Of a stretch of 50,273 bases of DNA, positions 36,449 to 46,206 are shown in pieces. The position numbers were made by a program, and so were the translations under genes. The notes under the pieces are model-generated. The model was not told the DNA's origin. It made no database searches and worked only from the letters and a program-made list of their open reading frames with translations. The stretch covers positions 1-50,273 of the forward strand of contig NZ_BCVG01000020.1 of NCBI RefSeq assembly GCF_001591625.1. Reading direction: 5' to 3'. Source of the DNA: Metabacillus fastidiosus NBRC 101226. GTDB lineage: Bacteria > Bacillota > Bacilli > Bacillales > Bacillaceae. How positions within the stretch are numbered: the stretch's first letter is position 1; every line of letters starts with the position of its first letter.

Positions 36449-37885
36449 ATGATTGTAATAACACCGAAGCTTGATATGGAATCTAAAGAAGCTTTATATA
36501 TACAATTATATAAATATATTCGAAATGAAATTATGGAAGGAAGAATGGAAAAGAACAGCAAGCTCCCGTCTATTAGAACATTATGTGATCATTTAAATAT
36601 TAGCAGGACACCAGTAGTGCTTGCATACGAACAATTACTTGCAGAGGGGTATATTCAAAGTAAAGATCGGAGCGGTTTTTTTATTATGGATATAGCAGAA
36701 AGTTCTTTTTTCTCTTCCAATACGTTAATAGAGGAAAAAAATAATATATTATCTTCTCCATCTCGGCTTTATCATGCTTCTAAGTACGAGGAAGTACTGT
36801 ATGATTTTGGATATGGAAGTGTTGATTTAGAAAATTTCCCGTTTATAAAGTGGAAGAAAATGATGAACCGCTGCTTACTCCCGGAAAGCAGTGAACTTCT
36901 CTTATACGGAGATTTACAAGGAGACGAAGAGCTGAGAGAAGAAATCGCAGTATATTTGCATCAAATTCGAGGTGTAAGGTGTTCTCCCCAGCAAATCGTA
37001 ATCGGTGCTGGCACATATCATTCTTTAGACTTGCTTTTCCAGCTGCTTAGAGAGGATGTTTCTTTGCTAGCATTAGAAAAATCAGTTAATGACGGGGTCC
37101 AGACACTGATTGAACAATATCGTTTTGGGATCCATTCTTTAGAATTAGAACATGACGGTGTTCGAATGGAAGATGTATATAAAAGTAAAGCGCAGGCAGT
37201 ATATGTAACACCTTCACATCAATTCCCATTTGGAATGACAATGTCGGTGAATAAGCGGATTAAACTTCTGAACTGGGCGAATGAAGAGCAAGCATATATT
37301 ATCGAGAATGATTATGATGGGGAATTCCGCTATAACAGCAGGCCGATTCCATCACTGCAAAGCTTTGATCAAAATGAGAGAGTAATTTATATCGGCACAT
37401 TTTCTAAAGCACTCACACCCTCTTTTCGTATTAGCTATCTCGTATTGCCGACTCGATTATTAGAAAGATTTAGGGAGAAAAAACATAGTTATGATCAGCT
37501 GGCATCTCCGATTTTTCAAAAAACATTGCAAATGTTTATGAAATCCGGTGATTTTGAAAGGCATATGCGTAAAATGAGGAATTTATATAAGAAAAAGCAT
37601 GATATCCTTCTGCAAGCTATTCATGAATATTTAGGGGATAATGTGACTATCATCGGTGCAGGTTCAGGCTTACATATTTTACTGGAAGTACGGAATGGGA
37701 TGACAGAGGACGAATTAATTGAGTCAGCAAAGCAAAGGAGTGTAAAAATTTATCCGACATCTGTTTACGCTTTAGAGGGAGAGCGAAGTGCGATGCCAGC
37801 TATTTTACTCGGCTTCGGCGGATTGTCTGAAGAACGAATTGTCTTAGGGATTGAACAGCTTAAAATTGCGTGGGGTATGGAATAA
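36449..37885 (+). CDS. MocR/PdxR-family transcriptional regulator
   Basis: A 478-residue fusion of an N-terminal GntR winged helix (about residues 12-80: ALYIQLYKYIRNEIMEGRME, LPSIRTLCDHLNISRTPVVL, GYIQSKDRSGFF) and a C-terminal aminotransferase-like domain with NDYDGEFRY and the PLP lysine in GTFSKALTPSFR. MocR proteins sense PLP or amino compounds and regulate vitamin B6, GABA or amino acid genes. ATG 36449 follows GAGGGGGAG. Divergent from hisC with a 133-base shared gap. The effector is not known. Confidence 0.9.
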   Translation: MIVITPKLDMESKEALYIQLYKYIRNEIMEGRMEKNSKLPSIRTLCDHLNISRTPVVLAYEQLLAEGYIQSKDRSGFFIMDIAESSFFSSNTLIEEKNNILSSPSRLYHASKYEEVLYDFGYGSVDLENFPFIKWKKMMNRCLLPESSELLLYGDLQGDEELREEIAVYLHQIRGVRCSPQQIVIGAGTYHSLDLLFQLLREDVSLLALEKSVNDGVQTLIEQYRFGIHSLELEHDGVRMEDVYKSKAQAVYVTPSHQFPFGMTMSVNKRIKLLNWANEEQAYIIENDYDGEFRYNSRPIPSLQSFDQNERVIYIGTFSKALTPSFRISYLVLPTRLLERFREKKHSYDQLASPIFQKTLQMFMKSGDFERHMRKMRNLYKKKHDILLQAIHEYLGDNVTIIGAGSGLHILLEVRNGMTEDELIESAKQRSVKIYPTSVYALEGERSAMPAILLGFGGLSEERIVLGIEQLKIAWGME

Positions 37886-37981
37886 GAGAATTTATCTAAA
37901 CAGAAATAATCTTGGTGAAAACGGATACAAAAACTATGATATAATGGCATATATAAACATCTTATCAAGGGGGATATTTTT

Positions 37982-38287
37982 TTGGGGAAAATAAATAAAT
38001 GGGTAGTTGCAGTATTTTATACAATTATTCTAACAGTTATTTCCTATTTTTCATTAAAAACATTAATGGAGCTTGGAATGGAAGGAAGATTAATTCTTGA
38101 TTTTAAATTCAATGGGGTATTAATGGCATTTTTTGCTGGTATTTTATTACTAGCTGTCGTTGTAAGAAAATATATAACAGACTCTACTGCTGATGAGAAA
38201 GAGAGAGGAAAGCTGGGGAATCTATTTATCTATTCTTCTGTTTGTTCGGTTCTTCTTTTATTCGGTATGCTTGTAATTAATAATTAG
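37982..38287 (+). CDS. Hypothetical small membrane protein
   Basis: A 101-residue protein with three predicted membrane segments (about 8-26, 42-62, 80-98) and a charged cytoplasmic loop (RKYITDSTADEKERGKLGN). No family recognised. The start is TTG 37982 behind AAGGGGGAT. It is monocistronic, with a terminator downstream. Codon use and AT content look like its neighbours. Confidence 0.65.
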   Translation: MGKINKWVVAVFYTIILTVISYFSLKTLMELGMEGRLILDFKFNGVLMAFFAGILLLAVVVRKYITDSTADEKERGKLGNLFIYSSVCSVLLLFGMLVINN

Positions 38288-38311
38288 TTTATATTGTTTG
38301 TTTAAATATGG

Positions 38312-38347
38312 AACGTATTTTCTTTACATATGAGAAAATACGTTTTT
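38312..38347 (+). terminator. Terminator after the small membrane protein gene
   Basis: AACGTATTTTC pairs with GAAAATACGTT, followed by TTTTA. Confidence 0.85.
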
Positions 38348-38454
38348 ATATTGTCATTAAAAATGATTGATGTGTCTGTGCATATGCTATTTGGACAATT
38401 ATAAATTTTAGTTAGTACATTCATCAGTGTTTTTACTTTAACGAAAGCTTTAAT

Positions 38455-38550
38455 GTTCTTAAAATTGGTTCTATCATCCTCATTATCGCTGATGGAACGA
38501 CATTGGAATTTCCAACAGGTGAAAGGAAAAAACAGATAGACACATTGTAG
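38455..38550 (+). pseudogene. Possible gene remnant (C-terminal fragment)
   Basis: The frame GTT 38455 to TAG 38548-38550 encodes 31 residues (VLKIGSIILIIADGTTLEFP then TGERKKQIDTL) that look like the last beta strands and helix of a small PH-like or similar domain. No start codon or ribosome binding site is present, and upstream sequence does not continue the frame convincingly. This may be the tail of a decayed gene; the alternative is chance. The rest of the 38288-38585 gap holds only a terminator and the RBS of the next gene. Confidence 0.3.
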
Positions 38551-38585
38551 AGAGTGAAAGAAAGTAAAGACTTAAGGAGTTTATG

Positions 38586-39005
38586 ATGAAATATTTAAAA
38601 CCATTTTTCTTAGTAACAGATATAGGGTTTATTATTTATTGGATTGTCACCTATTTTAATTTCATACCAAAAAGCTGGGCCTTCAAAGATTATGACAATG
38701 CCATTATTATGGCTTGGAACTGGTCCTTTTTTCCTTTAGATATTTTCATTTCAATAACTGGACTTTATAGTTTATATCTACATAGAAAAGGGCGGGATAC
38801 ATGGAGATCATTTGCTTTGATTTCCTTAGTGCTGACATTTTGTTCGGGACTGCAAGCGATCGCTTTTTGGGCTTTTAACAAAGATTTTGATATTAGCTGG
38901 TGGGCGATGAATTTGTATTTAATGATTTATCCATTATTTTTTATGCGGCTGTTTTTTTCTAAAAAAGAAACAGATTTTTCAGGATCAGTAAACGAGTATA
39001 AGTGA
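38586..39005 (+). CDS. DUF5360/YvaD-like membrane protein
   Basis: A 139-residue protein with four membrane segments. The LVTDIGFIIYWIVTYFNFIP and IMAWNWSFFPLDIFISITGL segments resemble the YvaD family of Bacillus. Function unknown. I use ATG 38586, six bases from AGGAG (38575-38579), over ATG 38583. It converges on rqcH, with a shared hairpin in the gap. Confidence 0.65.
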   Translation: MKYLKPFFLVTDIGFIIYWIVTYFNFIPKSWAFKDYDNAIIMAWNWSFFPLDIFISITGLYSLYLHRKGRDTWRSFALISLVLTFCSGLQAIAFWAFNKDFDISWWAMNLYLMIYPLFFMRLFFSKKETDFSGSVNEYK

Positions 39006-39015
39006 CCCGTTTTTA

Positions 39016-39055
39016 TTTAAAAAAGAGTGTTAAATCGAAAATGATCTAACACTCC
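39016..39055 (-). terminator. Terminator of rqcH (minus strand)
   Basis: On the minus strand GAGTGTTA...TAACACTC forms a stem followed by TTTTTT. It lies between rqcH and the converging YvaD-like gene. Confidence 0.8.
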
Positions 39056-39062
39056 AGCTTAT

Positions 39063-40781
39063 TTATTTTCTTCTTGCAAACACAAAATCTTCATCAGGTG
39101 TCACATAAACCGTTTGCTGATTATCATAAATAACGAAGCCGGGTTTTGCACCGCTCGGTTTTTTAACATGTCTAATTAATGTAAAGTCAACAGGGACAGA
39201 GCTTGAAGTTTTTGCTTTACTAAAGTATGCGGCAATTCTTGCTGCTTCTAAAATAGTCTCTTCTGTAGGCTCCTTACTGCGGATGACGACATGCGAGCCT
39301 GGGATATCTTTCGTATGGAGCCAAATTTCATCTCTTCCTGCAAGTCGGTTCGTTAAATATTCATTTTGTTTATTATTTTTGCCGACTAAAATTTCTGTAC
39401 CGTCTGTTGCGGTATAATGTTCAATTGTCGGCGTCTGTGATTTCTTCTTTTTTAATCCCTTATTTGTATGGCGCTGTTTTAAATAGCCGCCCTCTACTAA
39501 TTCTTCGCGCATTTCTTCAATATCTTTCGGTGAAGCTGATTCAATTTGCTGAAGGAGTCCGTCAAAATAATTAATCTCTCCTGAAGCAAGCTCGATCTGT
39601 TCTTTGACGACAGCAACAGAGTTTTTCGCTTTTTGATATTTTTGAAAATAGGTTTGGGCATTTTCAGAAGGGGTTTTCTGTTCATTTAAACGAATCGTTA
39701 CAGTGCCACCGTTTTCATCGTAATAGTTTAAAACAGTCGCTTCCTTCTGACCTTTTTTCAGAGCATGAAGATTTGCCGTCAGCAGTTCACCGTATAACTG
39801 GTATTCATTCGCTTTTTCTGCATCTCCTAAAGTTGCTTCAAGCTTTTTAATTTTATTAATATTTTTCTTCTTTTCATTCGCAATAAATCGCTCCAGATCA
39901 TGTCCTTGCTGTTTTACGCGGTCACGTTCAGCTTTTCCATAATAAAAGCGGTCGAGCAGTTCCGATAAAGAAGAGAAAGTTTTCCTGTCTGCCGCTTGAA
40001 GATGTGTCAGCTCTATCATATAAAACATTTCTTTCTTTCCGGCAACAGTTATTTGAGGAGACGTTTTAAAAGATTTTACTTCCTCTATTAACTGAAGGAA
40101 TGCATTTGGAACGGTCGTCCGATTGGCAAGACCTGCACGGAAAATAGCCTCTTTAGCGAACAGAGGAGAAACCCCGGCAAATTGTTCGACGAGCTGTGTA
40201 TCTAATTTTCCACCATTAAAATCAAGTTTTTTCAGCATTGTTTCTTCATCAATTAAAAAAGGATTAAGTTTCTCCTGGTTTGGCGGAAGGACGTATGAAT
40301 GACCAGGCATGACTGTCCGGTGACGGTTTACAGCAGGTGATAGATGTTTCACACTGTCTAAAATAAGTCCGTCTCTATCCTGATCAAGCAAAATAATATT
40401 ACTGTGGCGTCCCATAATTTCAACAACGATCCGCTTTTCTGTTATATCGCCAAGTTCATTTCGTGATTTTATATCAATAAGAATAATTCTTTCCATTTCC
40501 AGCTGTGTAATATTCTCAATAAATCCGCCCTCTAAATGCTTTCTTAAAAGCATGCAGAACATCGGAGGCTCACTTGGATTTTCATAAGCTTCATCGGTTA
40601 AATGAATACGGGCATAGCTCGGATGTGCCGATAAAAAAAGTTTATGGTTTTTCCCGTTTGCGCGTACTTGAAGAATTAAGTCATATTTATATGGCTGATG
40701 AATTTTCGTTATTTTACCGCTAATCAAAGAGTCTTTTAATTCATTGGTAATCGAATATGTAAAAAGTCCATCAAAAGACAT
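39063..40781 (-). CDS. rqcH: Ribosome quality control NFACT protein RqcH
   Basis: RqcH binds stalled 50S subunits and directs C-terminal alanine tailing of incomplete chains. The 572-residue protein (B. subtilis YloA, formerly FbpA) has the NFACT-N domain ([29 protein letters not shown]), central coiled coils (about 290-430) and the NFACT-R domain (about 445-570: [20 protein letters not shown]). The residue matching the conserved Asp97-Arg98 pair is Glu97-Arg98 (QLEMERII), a conservative change in a functional pair. It is a monocistronic minus-strand gene. Confidence 0.95.
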   Translation of the reverse strand: MSFDGLFTYSITNELKDSLISGKITKIHQPYKYDLILQVRANGKNHKLFLSAHPSYARIHLTDEAYENPSEPPMFCMLLRKHLEGGFIENITQLEMERIILIDIKSRNELGDITEKRIVVEIMGRHSNIILLDQDRDGLILDSVKHLSPAVNRHRTVMPGHSYVLPPNQEKLNPFLIDEETMLKKLDFNGGKLDTQLVEQFAGVSPLFAKEAIFRAGLANRTTVPNAFLQLIEEVKSFKTSPQITVAGKKEMFYMIELTHLQAADRKTFSSLSELLDRFYYGKAERDRVKQQGHDLERFIANEKKKNINKIKKLEATLGDAEKANEYQLYGELLTANLHALKKGQKEATVLNYYDENGGTVTIRLNEQKTPSENAQTYFQKYQKAKNSVAVVKEQIELASGEINYFDGLLQQIESASPKDIEEMREELVEGGYLKQRHTNKGLKKKKSQTPTIEHYTATDGTEILVGKNNKQNEYLTNRLAGRDEIWLHTKDIPGSHVVIRSKEPTEETILEAARIAAYFSKAKTSSSVPVDFTLIRHVKKPSGAKPGFVIYDNQQTVYVTPDEDFVFARRK

Positions 40782-40858
40782 TATTTAAACCCCATCTCTA
40801 AAAGCATTATTATATTTTCTATGTTTTCTGTTCCTCTTAAAATAGAAAAATTGTATAT

Positions 40859-40976
40859 CCAGCTTCAACGCATAGTCTCTCTATGGTCCAGTTCCTTATG
40901 AATGGAAGGAAAAGAACACTTTCTATTCATGAGCGCCTTATTTGGCTAAGGCTTAGCAAGGCGTTTTTCGCTTTTA
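40859..40976 (+). repeat. Diverged long palindromic repeat, copy G
   Basis: CCAGCTTCAACGCATAG..., CTATTCATGAGCGCC and AAGGCGTTTTTCGCTTTT align in order with parts of copies D-F, but with many changes. Its right part forms its own stem (GCGCCTTA...TAGCAAGGCGT then TTTTTC), which could serve as a terminator. It lies in the 288-base gap between rqcH and the P-type ATPase, where I see no convincing promoter. Confidence 0.55.
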
Positions 40977-41069
40977 ATTATTATAGCATGTTTTAGGACG
41001 AGGCTGAATAAGTTGTCTGTATAGGAAGTCAGGACAATTATTCTCGTTTAAGGAGTGAGAACAGATCCG

Positions 41070-43751
41070 ATGAAATGGCATGAGATGAGACTTGAAGATG
41101 TAATGAAATCAACCAATAGTGACAGAGAGGCTGGACTATCGAGCAAAGAAGCAGAAAAAAGAATACAAAAACACGGTTATAATGAGCTGCAGGAGGCTGA
41201 AAAACCGTCTGCTTTTCTCGTTTTTTTAGCGCAGTTTAAAGATTTCATGGTGCTTGTTTTATTAGCGGCGACACTCGTTTCGGGGCTTCTCGGCGAATAT
41301 ATCGATGCAATTGCGATTATTGCAATTGTCATTATAAATGGAGTGTTAGGTTTTTTTCAGGAGCGGAAAGCGGAAAAATCACTTGATGCTTTAAAGGAAT
41401 TATCCGCCCCGCAAGTGATTGCTCTCCGTGATGGTGAGTGGATGAAAATACCATCTAAACAATTAGTACCAGGGGATATTGTTAAATTTTCAAGCGGAGA
41501 CAGGATCGGTGCTGATCTGAGAATTATAAGCGCAAAAAGCTTGGAAATTGAAGAATCAGCCTTAACAGGGGAATCGGTACCAGCGGAAAAAGAAACGAAA
41601 CCGATCGCAGGTGATAATGTCGGTCTTGGTGATTTAACGAATATGGCTTTCATGGGAACTCTCGTTACGAGAGGGTCCGGTGTTGGAATCGTTATCGGCA
41701 CTGGGATGAAAACAGCAATGGGACAAATTGCAGATTTACTGCAAAATGCCGAAACGATGGAAACACCGCTTCAAAGAAGATTGGAACAGCTCGGGAAAAT
41801 TTTAATTGTTGTTGCTCTCCTTTTAACTGTTCTCGTCGTTGTCGTCGGAGTGTTAAATGGTCATGAGCTTTATGAAATGTTTTTAGCGGGTGTGTCCTTA
41901 GCTGTTGCGGCAATTCCTGAAGGGCTTCCGGCAATTGTAACTGTTGCTCTTTCACTCGGCGTGCAGCGAATGATTAAGCAAAAATCAATTGTAAGAAAAT
42001 TGCCTGCTGTTGAAACACTTGGCTGCGCGTCTGTTATTTGTTCTGATAAAACAGGTACGCTAACACAGAATAAGATGACAGTGACACATATTTGGTCAGG
42101 AGAAAAAACATGGCAAGTAAGTGGAACTGGTTATGATCCGCATGGAGAGTTTTTTGATGAGGAAAGAAAAGTTGATGCAAGGAATAATAAAACACTTCAG
42201 CAGATTTTAACGTTTGGCCTACTTTGTAACAGTGCTAATCTTGTGGAAAAAGACGGAAATTTTCATCTGGACGGTGATCCAACAGAGGGAGCGCTATTAA
42301 CTGCCGCTATGAAAGCCGGCTTTAGAAAAGAAGCTCTATTAAAAAGTTTTACAATTGTTGAAGAGTTTCCATTTGATTCCACTCGGAAAATGATGAGTGT
42401 TGTCGTTCAGGATAAAGCAGGCAAGCGTTTTGTCGTTGTAAAAGGAGCTCCGGATGTATTACTAACAGTTTCAACTGAAGTTCTTTGGAAGGAAAGGAAA
42501 GAGGGTTTTTCCCAGCAGTATAAAGACAAAGCAAAAAAAGCAATTGAAACACTTGCAGAACAGGCGCTTCGCACGATTGCTGTTGCTTTTAAACCGCTTA
42601 AAGATAATGAAAATATTCGTTCAAGTTTTGAAGCGGAAAGAGATTTAATTTTTGTCGGTCTGCAAGGGATGATTGACCCGCCGCGTCCTGAAGTGGCACT
42701 TGCTGTGAAGGAATGTAAAGATGCGGGTATTAAAACTGTTATGATAACTGGAGACCATGTTATTACAGCAGAAGCGATCGCAAAGCAATTGAAGATATTG
42801 CCCTCGAATGGAGGAAGAGTAATCGATGGGCCAACATTACAGGAATTATCTGTTGAAGAGCTCGAAGAAATTGTCGATGATGTGTATGTTTTTGCCCGTG
42901 TTTCACCGGAGCATAAATTAAAAATTGTAAAAGCACTTCAAAAAAGAGGACATATTGTCGCAATGACAGGGGATGGAGTAAACGATGCTCCGGCAATTAA
43001 AGCGGCAGATATCGGAATCTCTATGGGAATAACAGGAACAGATGTTGCAAAAGAAGCATCATCACTTGTGTTAGTCGATGATAACTTTGCGACGATTAAG
43101 TCAGCGATTAAAGAAGGGCGTAATATTTATGAAAATATTCGTAAATTCATTCGCTACTTACTTGCATCAAACGTCGGTGAAATTCTTGTCATGCTTTTCG
43201 CAATGCTTCTCGGACTTCCTTTACCGCTCGTGCCGATTCAAATTCTATGGGTGAACTTAGTAACAGACGGACTGCCTGCAATGGCCCTAGGACTTGATCA
43301 GCCGGAAGGGGATTTAATGAAACGAAAACCTCGCCATCCGAAAGAAGGAGTATTTGCCCGGGGGCTCGGCTGGAAAGTAGTTTCACGGGGATTTTTAATC
43401 GGTATCGCAACACTTGCTGCATTTATGATCGTCTATTACCGCGATCCTAATAATTTGATTTATGCACAGACAATTGCATTTGCAACACTTGTTTTAGCAC
43501 AGCTTATCCATGTATTTGACTGCCGGAGTGAAAAATCAATTTTTGAACGTAATCCATTTGAAAATATGTACTTAATTTTCGCGGTTATTTCATCATTCTT
43601 ACTCATGCTTATCGTTATTTATTTCGAACCGGTTCAGCCTATTTTCCATACGGTGGCAATTGAACCACGTGATTGGCTGCTCGTTGTCGGATTCTCTGCT
43701 ATTCCAACTTTTTTACTAGCAGGCTCACTTTTAACGAGAAAATCAAAGTAA
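41070..43751 (+). CDS. Calcium-type P-type ATPase (YloB-like)
   Basis: An 893-residue P2-type cation ATPase, related to SERCA and B. subtilis YloB. Visible: N-terminal domain ([20 protein letters not shown]), [10 protein letters not shown], membrane Ca-binding helix [15 protein letters not shown], phosphorylation site [48 protein letters not shown], and [17 protein letters not shown]. It pumps Ca, or possibly Mn, out of the cytosol. The start is uncertain: ATG 41070 fits homologues, but AAGGAG lies 15 bases upstream, immediately before an in-frame GTG 41055. Confidence 0.93.
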   Translation: MKWHEMRLEDVMKSTNSDREAGLSSKEAEKRIQKHGYNELQEAEKPSAFLVFLAQFKDFMVLVLLAATLVSGLLGEYIDAIAIIAIVIINGVLGFFQERKAEKSLDALKELSAPQVIALRDGEWMKIPSKQLVPGDIVKFSSGDRIGADLRIISAKSLEIEESALTGESVPAEKETKPIAGDNVGLGDLTNMAFMGTLVTRGSGVGIVIGTGMKTAMGQIADLLQNAETMETPLQRRLEQLGKILIVVALLLTVLVVVVGVLNGHELYEMFLAGVSLAVAAIPEGLPAIVTVALSLGVQRMIKQKSIVRKLPAVETLGCASVICSDKTGTLTQNKMTVTHIWSGEKTWQVSGTGYDPHGEFFDEERKVDARNNKTLQQILTFGLLCNSANLVEKDGNFHLDGDPTEGALLTAAMKAGFRKEALLKSFTIVEEFPFDSTRKMMSVVVQDKAGKRFVVVKGAPDVLLTVSTEVLWKERKEGFSQQYKDKAKKAIETLAEQALRTIAVAFKPLKDNENIRSSFEAERDLIFVGLQGMIDPPRPEVALAVKECKDAGIKTVMITGDHVITAEAIAKQLKILPSNGGRVIDGPTLQELSVEELEEIVDDVYVFARVSPEHKLKIVKALQKRGHIVAMTGDGVNDAPAIKAADIGISMGITGTDVAKEASSLVLVDDNFATIKSAIKEGRNIYENIRKFIRYLLASNVGEILVMLFAMLLGLPLPLVPIQILWVNLVTDGLPAMALGLDQPEGDLMKRKPRHPKEGVFARGLGWKVVSRGFLIGIATLAAFMIVYYRDPNNLIYAQTIAFATLVLAQLIHVFDCRSEKSIFERNPFENMYLIFAVISSFLLMLIVIYFEPVQPIFHTVAIEPRDWLLVVGFSAIPTFLLAGSLLTRKSK

Positions 43752-43766
43752 GGTATGTTATAATGC

Positions 43767-43801
43767 AAAGAGGGGATGACCCGCTAAAGTCATCCCCTTT
43801 C
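43767..43801 (+). terminator. Terminator of the P-type ATPase gene
   Basis: AAAGAGGGGATGAC pairs with GTCATCCCCTTT over eight bases. Confidence 0.85.
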
Positions 43802-43860
43802 ATTATGCAAATAGAGCTTCTAAAAACCTTGTAAAGGTTGGAAAGTGAAGTGATCAACAT

Positions 43861-44736
43861 ATGGTAGCCAGTATGACAGGATTTGGACGTGCAGTCGGTG
43901 AAGTAGAGGGTCTGACAGTAACAGTTGAAATGAAATCTGTTAACCACCGCTTCTCGGAAATCAGCGTGCGTATGTCAAGGCAGTTTTTAACTATTGAAGA
44001 TAAAATTAAAAAGGTAATTTCTAAAAGTCTGCACAGGGGACGGATTGAGGTTTTTATTTCAGTTGAAGGTGATTCTTTAACTGATCGTACCGTTCGTGTT
44101 GATTGGTCCTTACTTGATCAATATATGAAAGCATTAACAGATGTAAAAGAGAAATATTCGCTTAGTGATACGATTAAAATGGATCATTTATTAAAAAATG
44201 AAGATGTTATCCATGTTGAAGAATCAGCTAATCATTCTGAACATGTAGAAGAAAAAATTATTCAAGTTGTTCAAAATGCTACTGAGCAATTAGTAATAAT
44301 GCGAAATGCAGAAGGAGAGCAGCTTGGAAAAGATTTAAATATAAAGCTGAAGCAGCTGCTGGAGCATACTGAACAGCTGGAACAATATGCCCCTTCCGTC
44401 GTTAAGCATTACCATGATAAAGTACATAAGCGCCTCCAAGAATTCGTATCTGGGACAATTGATGAAAATCGTCTTATTCAAGAAGCTGCTATTTTTGCCG
44501 ATAAAGTCGATATAAGCGAGGAATTGATAAGAATCAGAAGTCATATTAGACAATTCTCTGAGGCATTATTGCAAAAAGGCGCAGTTGGAAGGAAGCTTGA
44601 CTTCCTCGTTCAAGAATTAAACCGGGAAGCGAATACGATCGGTTCAAAAGCAAATGACAGCGAGATTGCAAAAATAGTCGTTGAATTAAAAAGTATTATT
44701 GAAAAATTAAAAGAACAAGTGCAAAATATTGAATAA
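43861..44736 (+). CDS. yloC: YicC/YloC family endoribonuclease-like protein
   Basis: A 291-residue protein with the N-terminal MTGFGRAVGEVEGLTVTVEM and SVNHRFSEISVRM segments and C-terminal DUF1732 (KLDFLVQELNREANTIGSKA) of the YicC family. E. coli YicC is a ribonuclease that acts on RyhB; the Bacillus function is not fixed. The start ATG 43861 has a modest AAGTGAAGTGA site. It is upstream of remA, gmk and rpoZ. Confidence 0.93.
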   Translation: MVASMTGFGRAVGEVEGLTVTVEMKSVNHRFSEISVRMSRQFLTIEDKIKKVISKSLHRGRIEVFISVEGDSLTDRTVRVDWSLLDQYMKALTDVKEKYSLSDTIKMDHLLKNEDVIHVEESANHSEHVEEKIIQVVQNATEQLVIMRNAEGEQLGKDLNIKLKQLLEHTEQLEQYAPSVVKHYHDKVHKRLQEFVSGTIDENRLIQEAAIFADKVDISEELIRIRSHIRQFSEALLQKGAVGRKLDFLVQELNREANTIGSKANDSEIAKIVVELKSIIEKLKEQVQNIE

Positions 44737-44758
44737 CAGACTTGTTTTTGATTATAAT
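44729..44758 (+). promoter_or_regulatory. Promoter before remA
   Basis: TTGAAT (44729-44734) and TATAAT (44753-44758) are 18 bases apart; the -35 overlaps the yloC stop. Confidence 0.55.
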
Positions 44759-44806
44759 TAAACTTTTAGGGCAAGAATAGTGTTGTCTTTCTTAGGGGGA
44801 GCGAAT

Positions 44807-45073
44807 ATGAGCATTAGATTAATAAATATAGGATTTGGCAATATCGTGTCAGCAAACCGAATTATTTCAATCGTAAGTCCGGAATCTGCTCCAATAAAAC
44901 GGATTATCCAAGATGCAAGAGACCGCGGAATGTTAATCGATGCGACATATGGCAGAAGAACGAGAGCTGTTGTCATAATGGATAGTGATCATATTATTTT
45001 ATCTGCTGTCCAGCCGGAAACCGTCGCACACCGACTTGCTTCTAATAAGGATGAGTTAACAGAGGAAGGGTAG
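44807..45073 (+). CDS. remA: Extracellular matrix regulatory protein RemA
   Basis: An 88-residue DNA-binding protein that activates matrix operons in B. subtilis biofilms. [40 protein letters not shown] and [11 protein letters not shown] are near identical to the family. The start at ATG 44807 follows TAGGGGGAGCG; the longer frame from 44780 starts before the ribosome binding site. The gmk gene follows nine bases downstream. Confidence 0.96.
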   Translation: MSIRLINIGFGNIVSANRIISIVSPESAPIKRIIQDARDRGMLIDATYGRRTRAVVIMDSDHIILSAVQPETVAHRLASNKDELTEEG

Positions 45074-45697
<624 letters not shown>

Positions 45698-45699
45698 AA

Positions 45700-45906
45700 A
45701 TGTTATACCCATCAATAGACGTACTAATGAATAAGCTTGATTCAAAATACACACTTGTTACAGTTGCTGCAAGACGCGCGCGCGAAATGCAGGAACAAAA
45801 TGACCAGCAAATTGAAAAGCCGGTATCTCATAAATTTGTCGGTAAAGCACTTGAAGAACTGAACGCAGGTTTGCTTGATTATGAGACGAATGAAAATAAA
45901 GAATAA
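45700..45906 (+). CDS. rpoZ: RNA polymerase omega subunit
   Basis: A 68-residue omega subunit: [29 protein letters not shown] and the [15 protein letters not shown] helix are conserved in Bacillales. Stabilises the beta-prime subunit. It begins two bases after gmk and ends at a strong terminator. Confidence 0.96.
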   Translation: MLYPSIDVLMNKLDSKYTLVTVAARRAREMQEQNDQQIEKPVSHKFVGKALEELNAGLLDYETNENKE

Positions 45907-45921
45907 CTAAATAAATTATGG

Positions 45922-45951
45922 CCGACCTTCAGTTATCGAAGGTCTTTTTTT
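45922..45951 (+). terminator. Terminator of remA-gmk-rpoZ
   Basis: GACCTTC pairs with GAAGGTC over seven bases, followed by seven T. Confidence 0.92.
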
Positions 45952-45979
45952 ATGTATAGGAGCTTTTTAATTTGGTGGT

Positions 45980-46017
45980 GAACAAATGTTCTTATTTTTA
46001 TTTTAGAACATTTGTTT
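45980..46017. promoter_or_regulatory. Paired SOS-like half boxes forming an inverted repeat
   Basis: GAACAAATGTTC (45980-45991) is an SOS-box-like palindrome. GAACATTTGTTT (46006-46017) is a second near-palindrome, and the two together form an inverted repeat with an 14-base AT spacer and T-rich flank. It could be operators or a terminator-like hairpin. It lies about 190 bases upstream of coaBC in a 300-base gap with no gene. Confidence 0.45.
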
Positions 46018-46206
46018 TTATTTAGCAAGCAGTAATGGCATAATTATTAAATATTTATAATTTCCTCAACAAGTAACGCTGAATAAATGGAATGACTTAT
46101 ATTGAAGGTGCATCATCTCTCTGCTATTAAAGTCTATGTTTTATTTCTTTTATGAAAACTTACTGTTAAAATAGGATAAGAATCTATGCGAACGGGTGGG
46201 AAGGAA

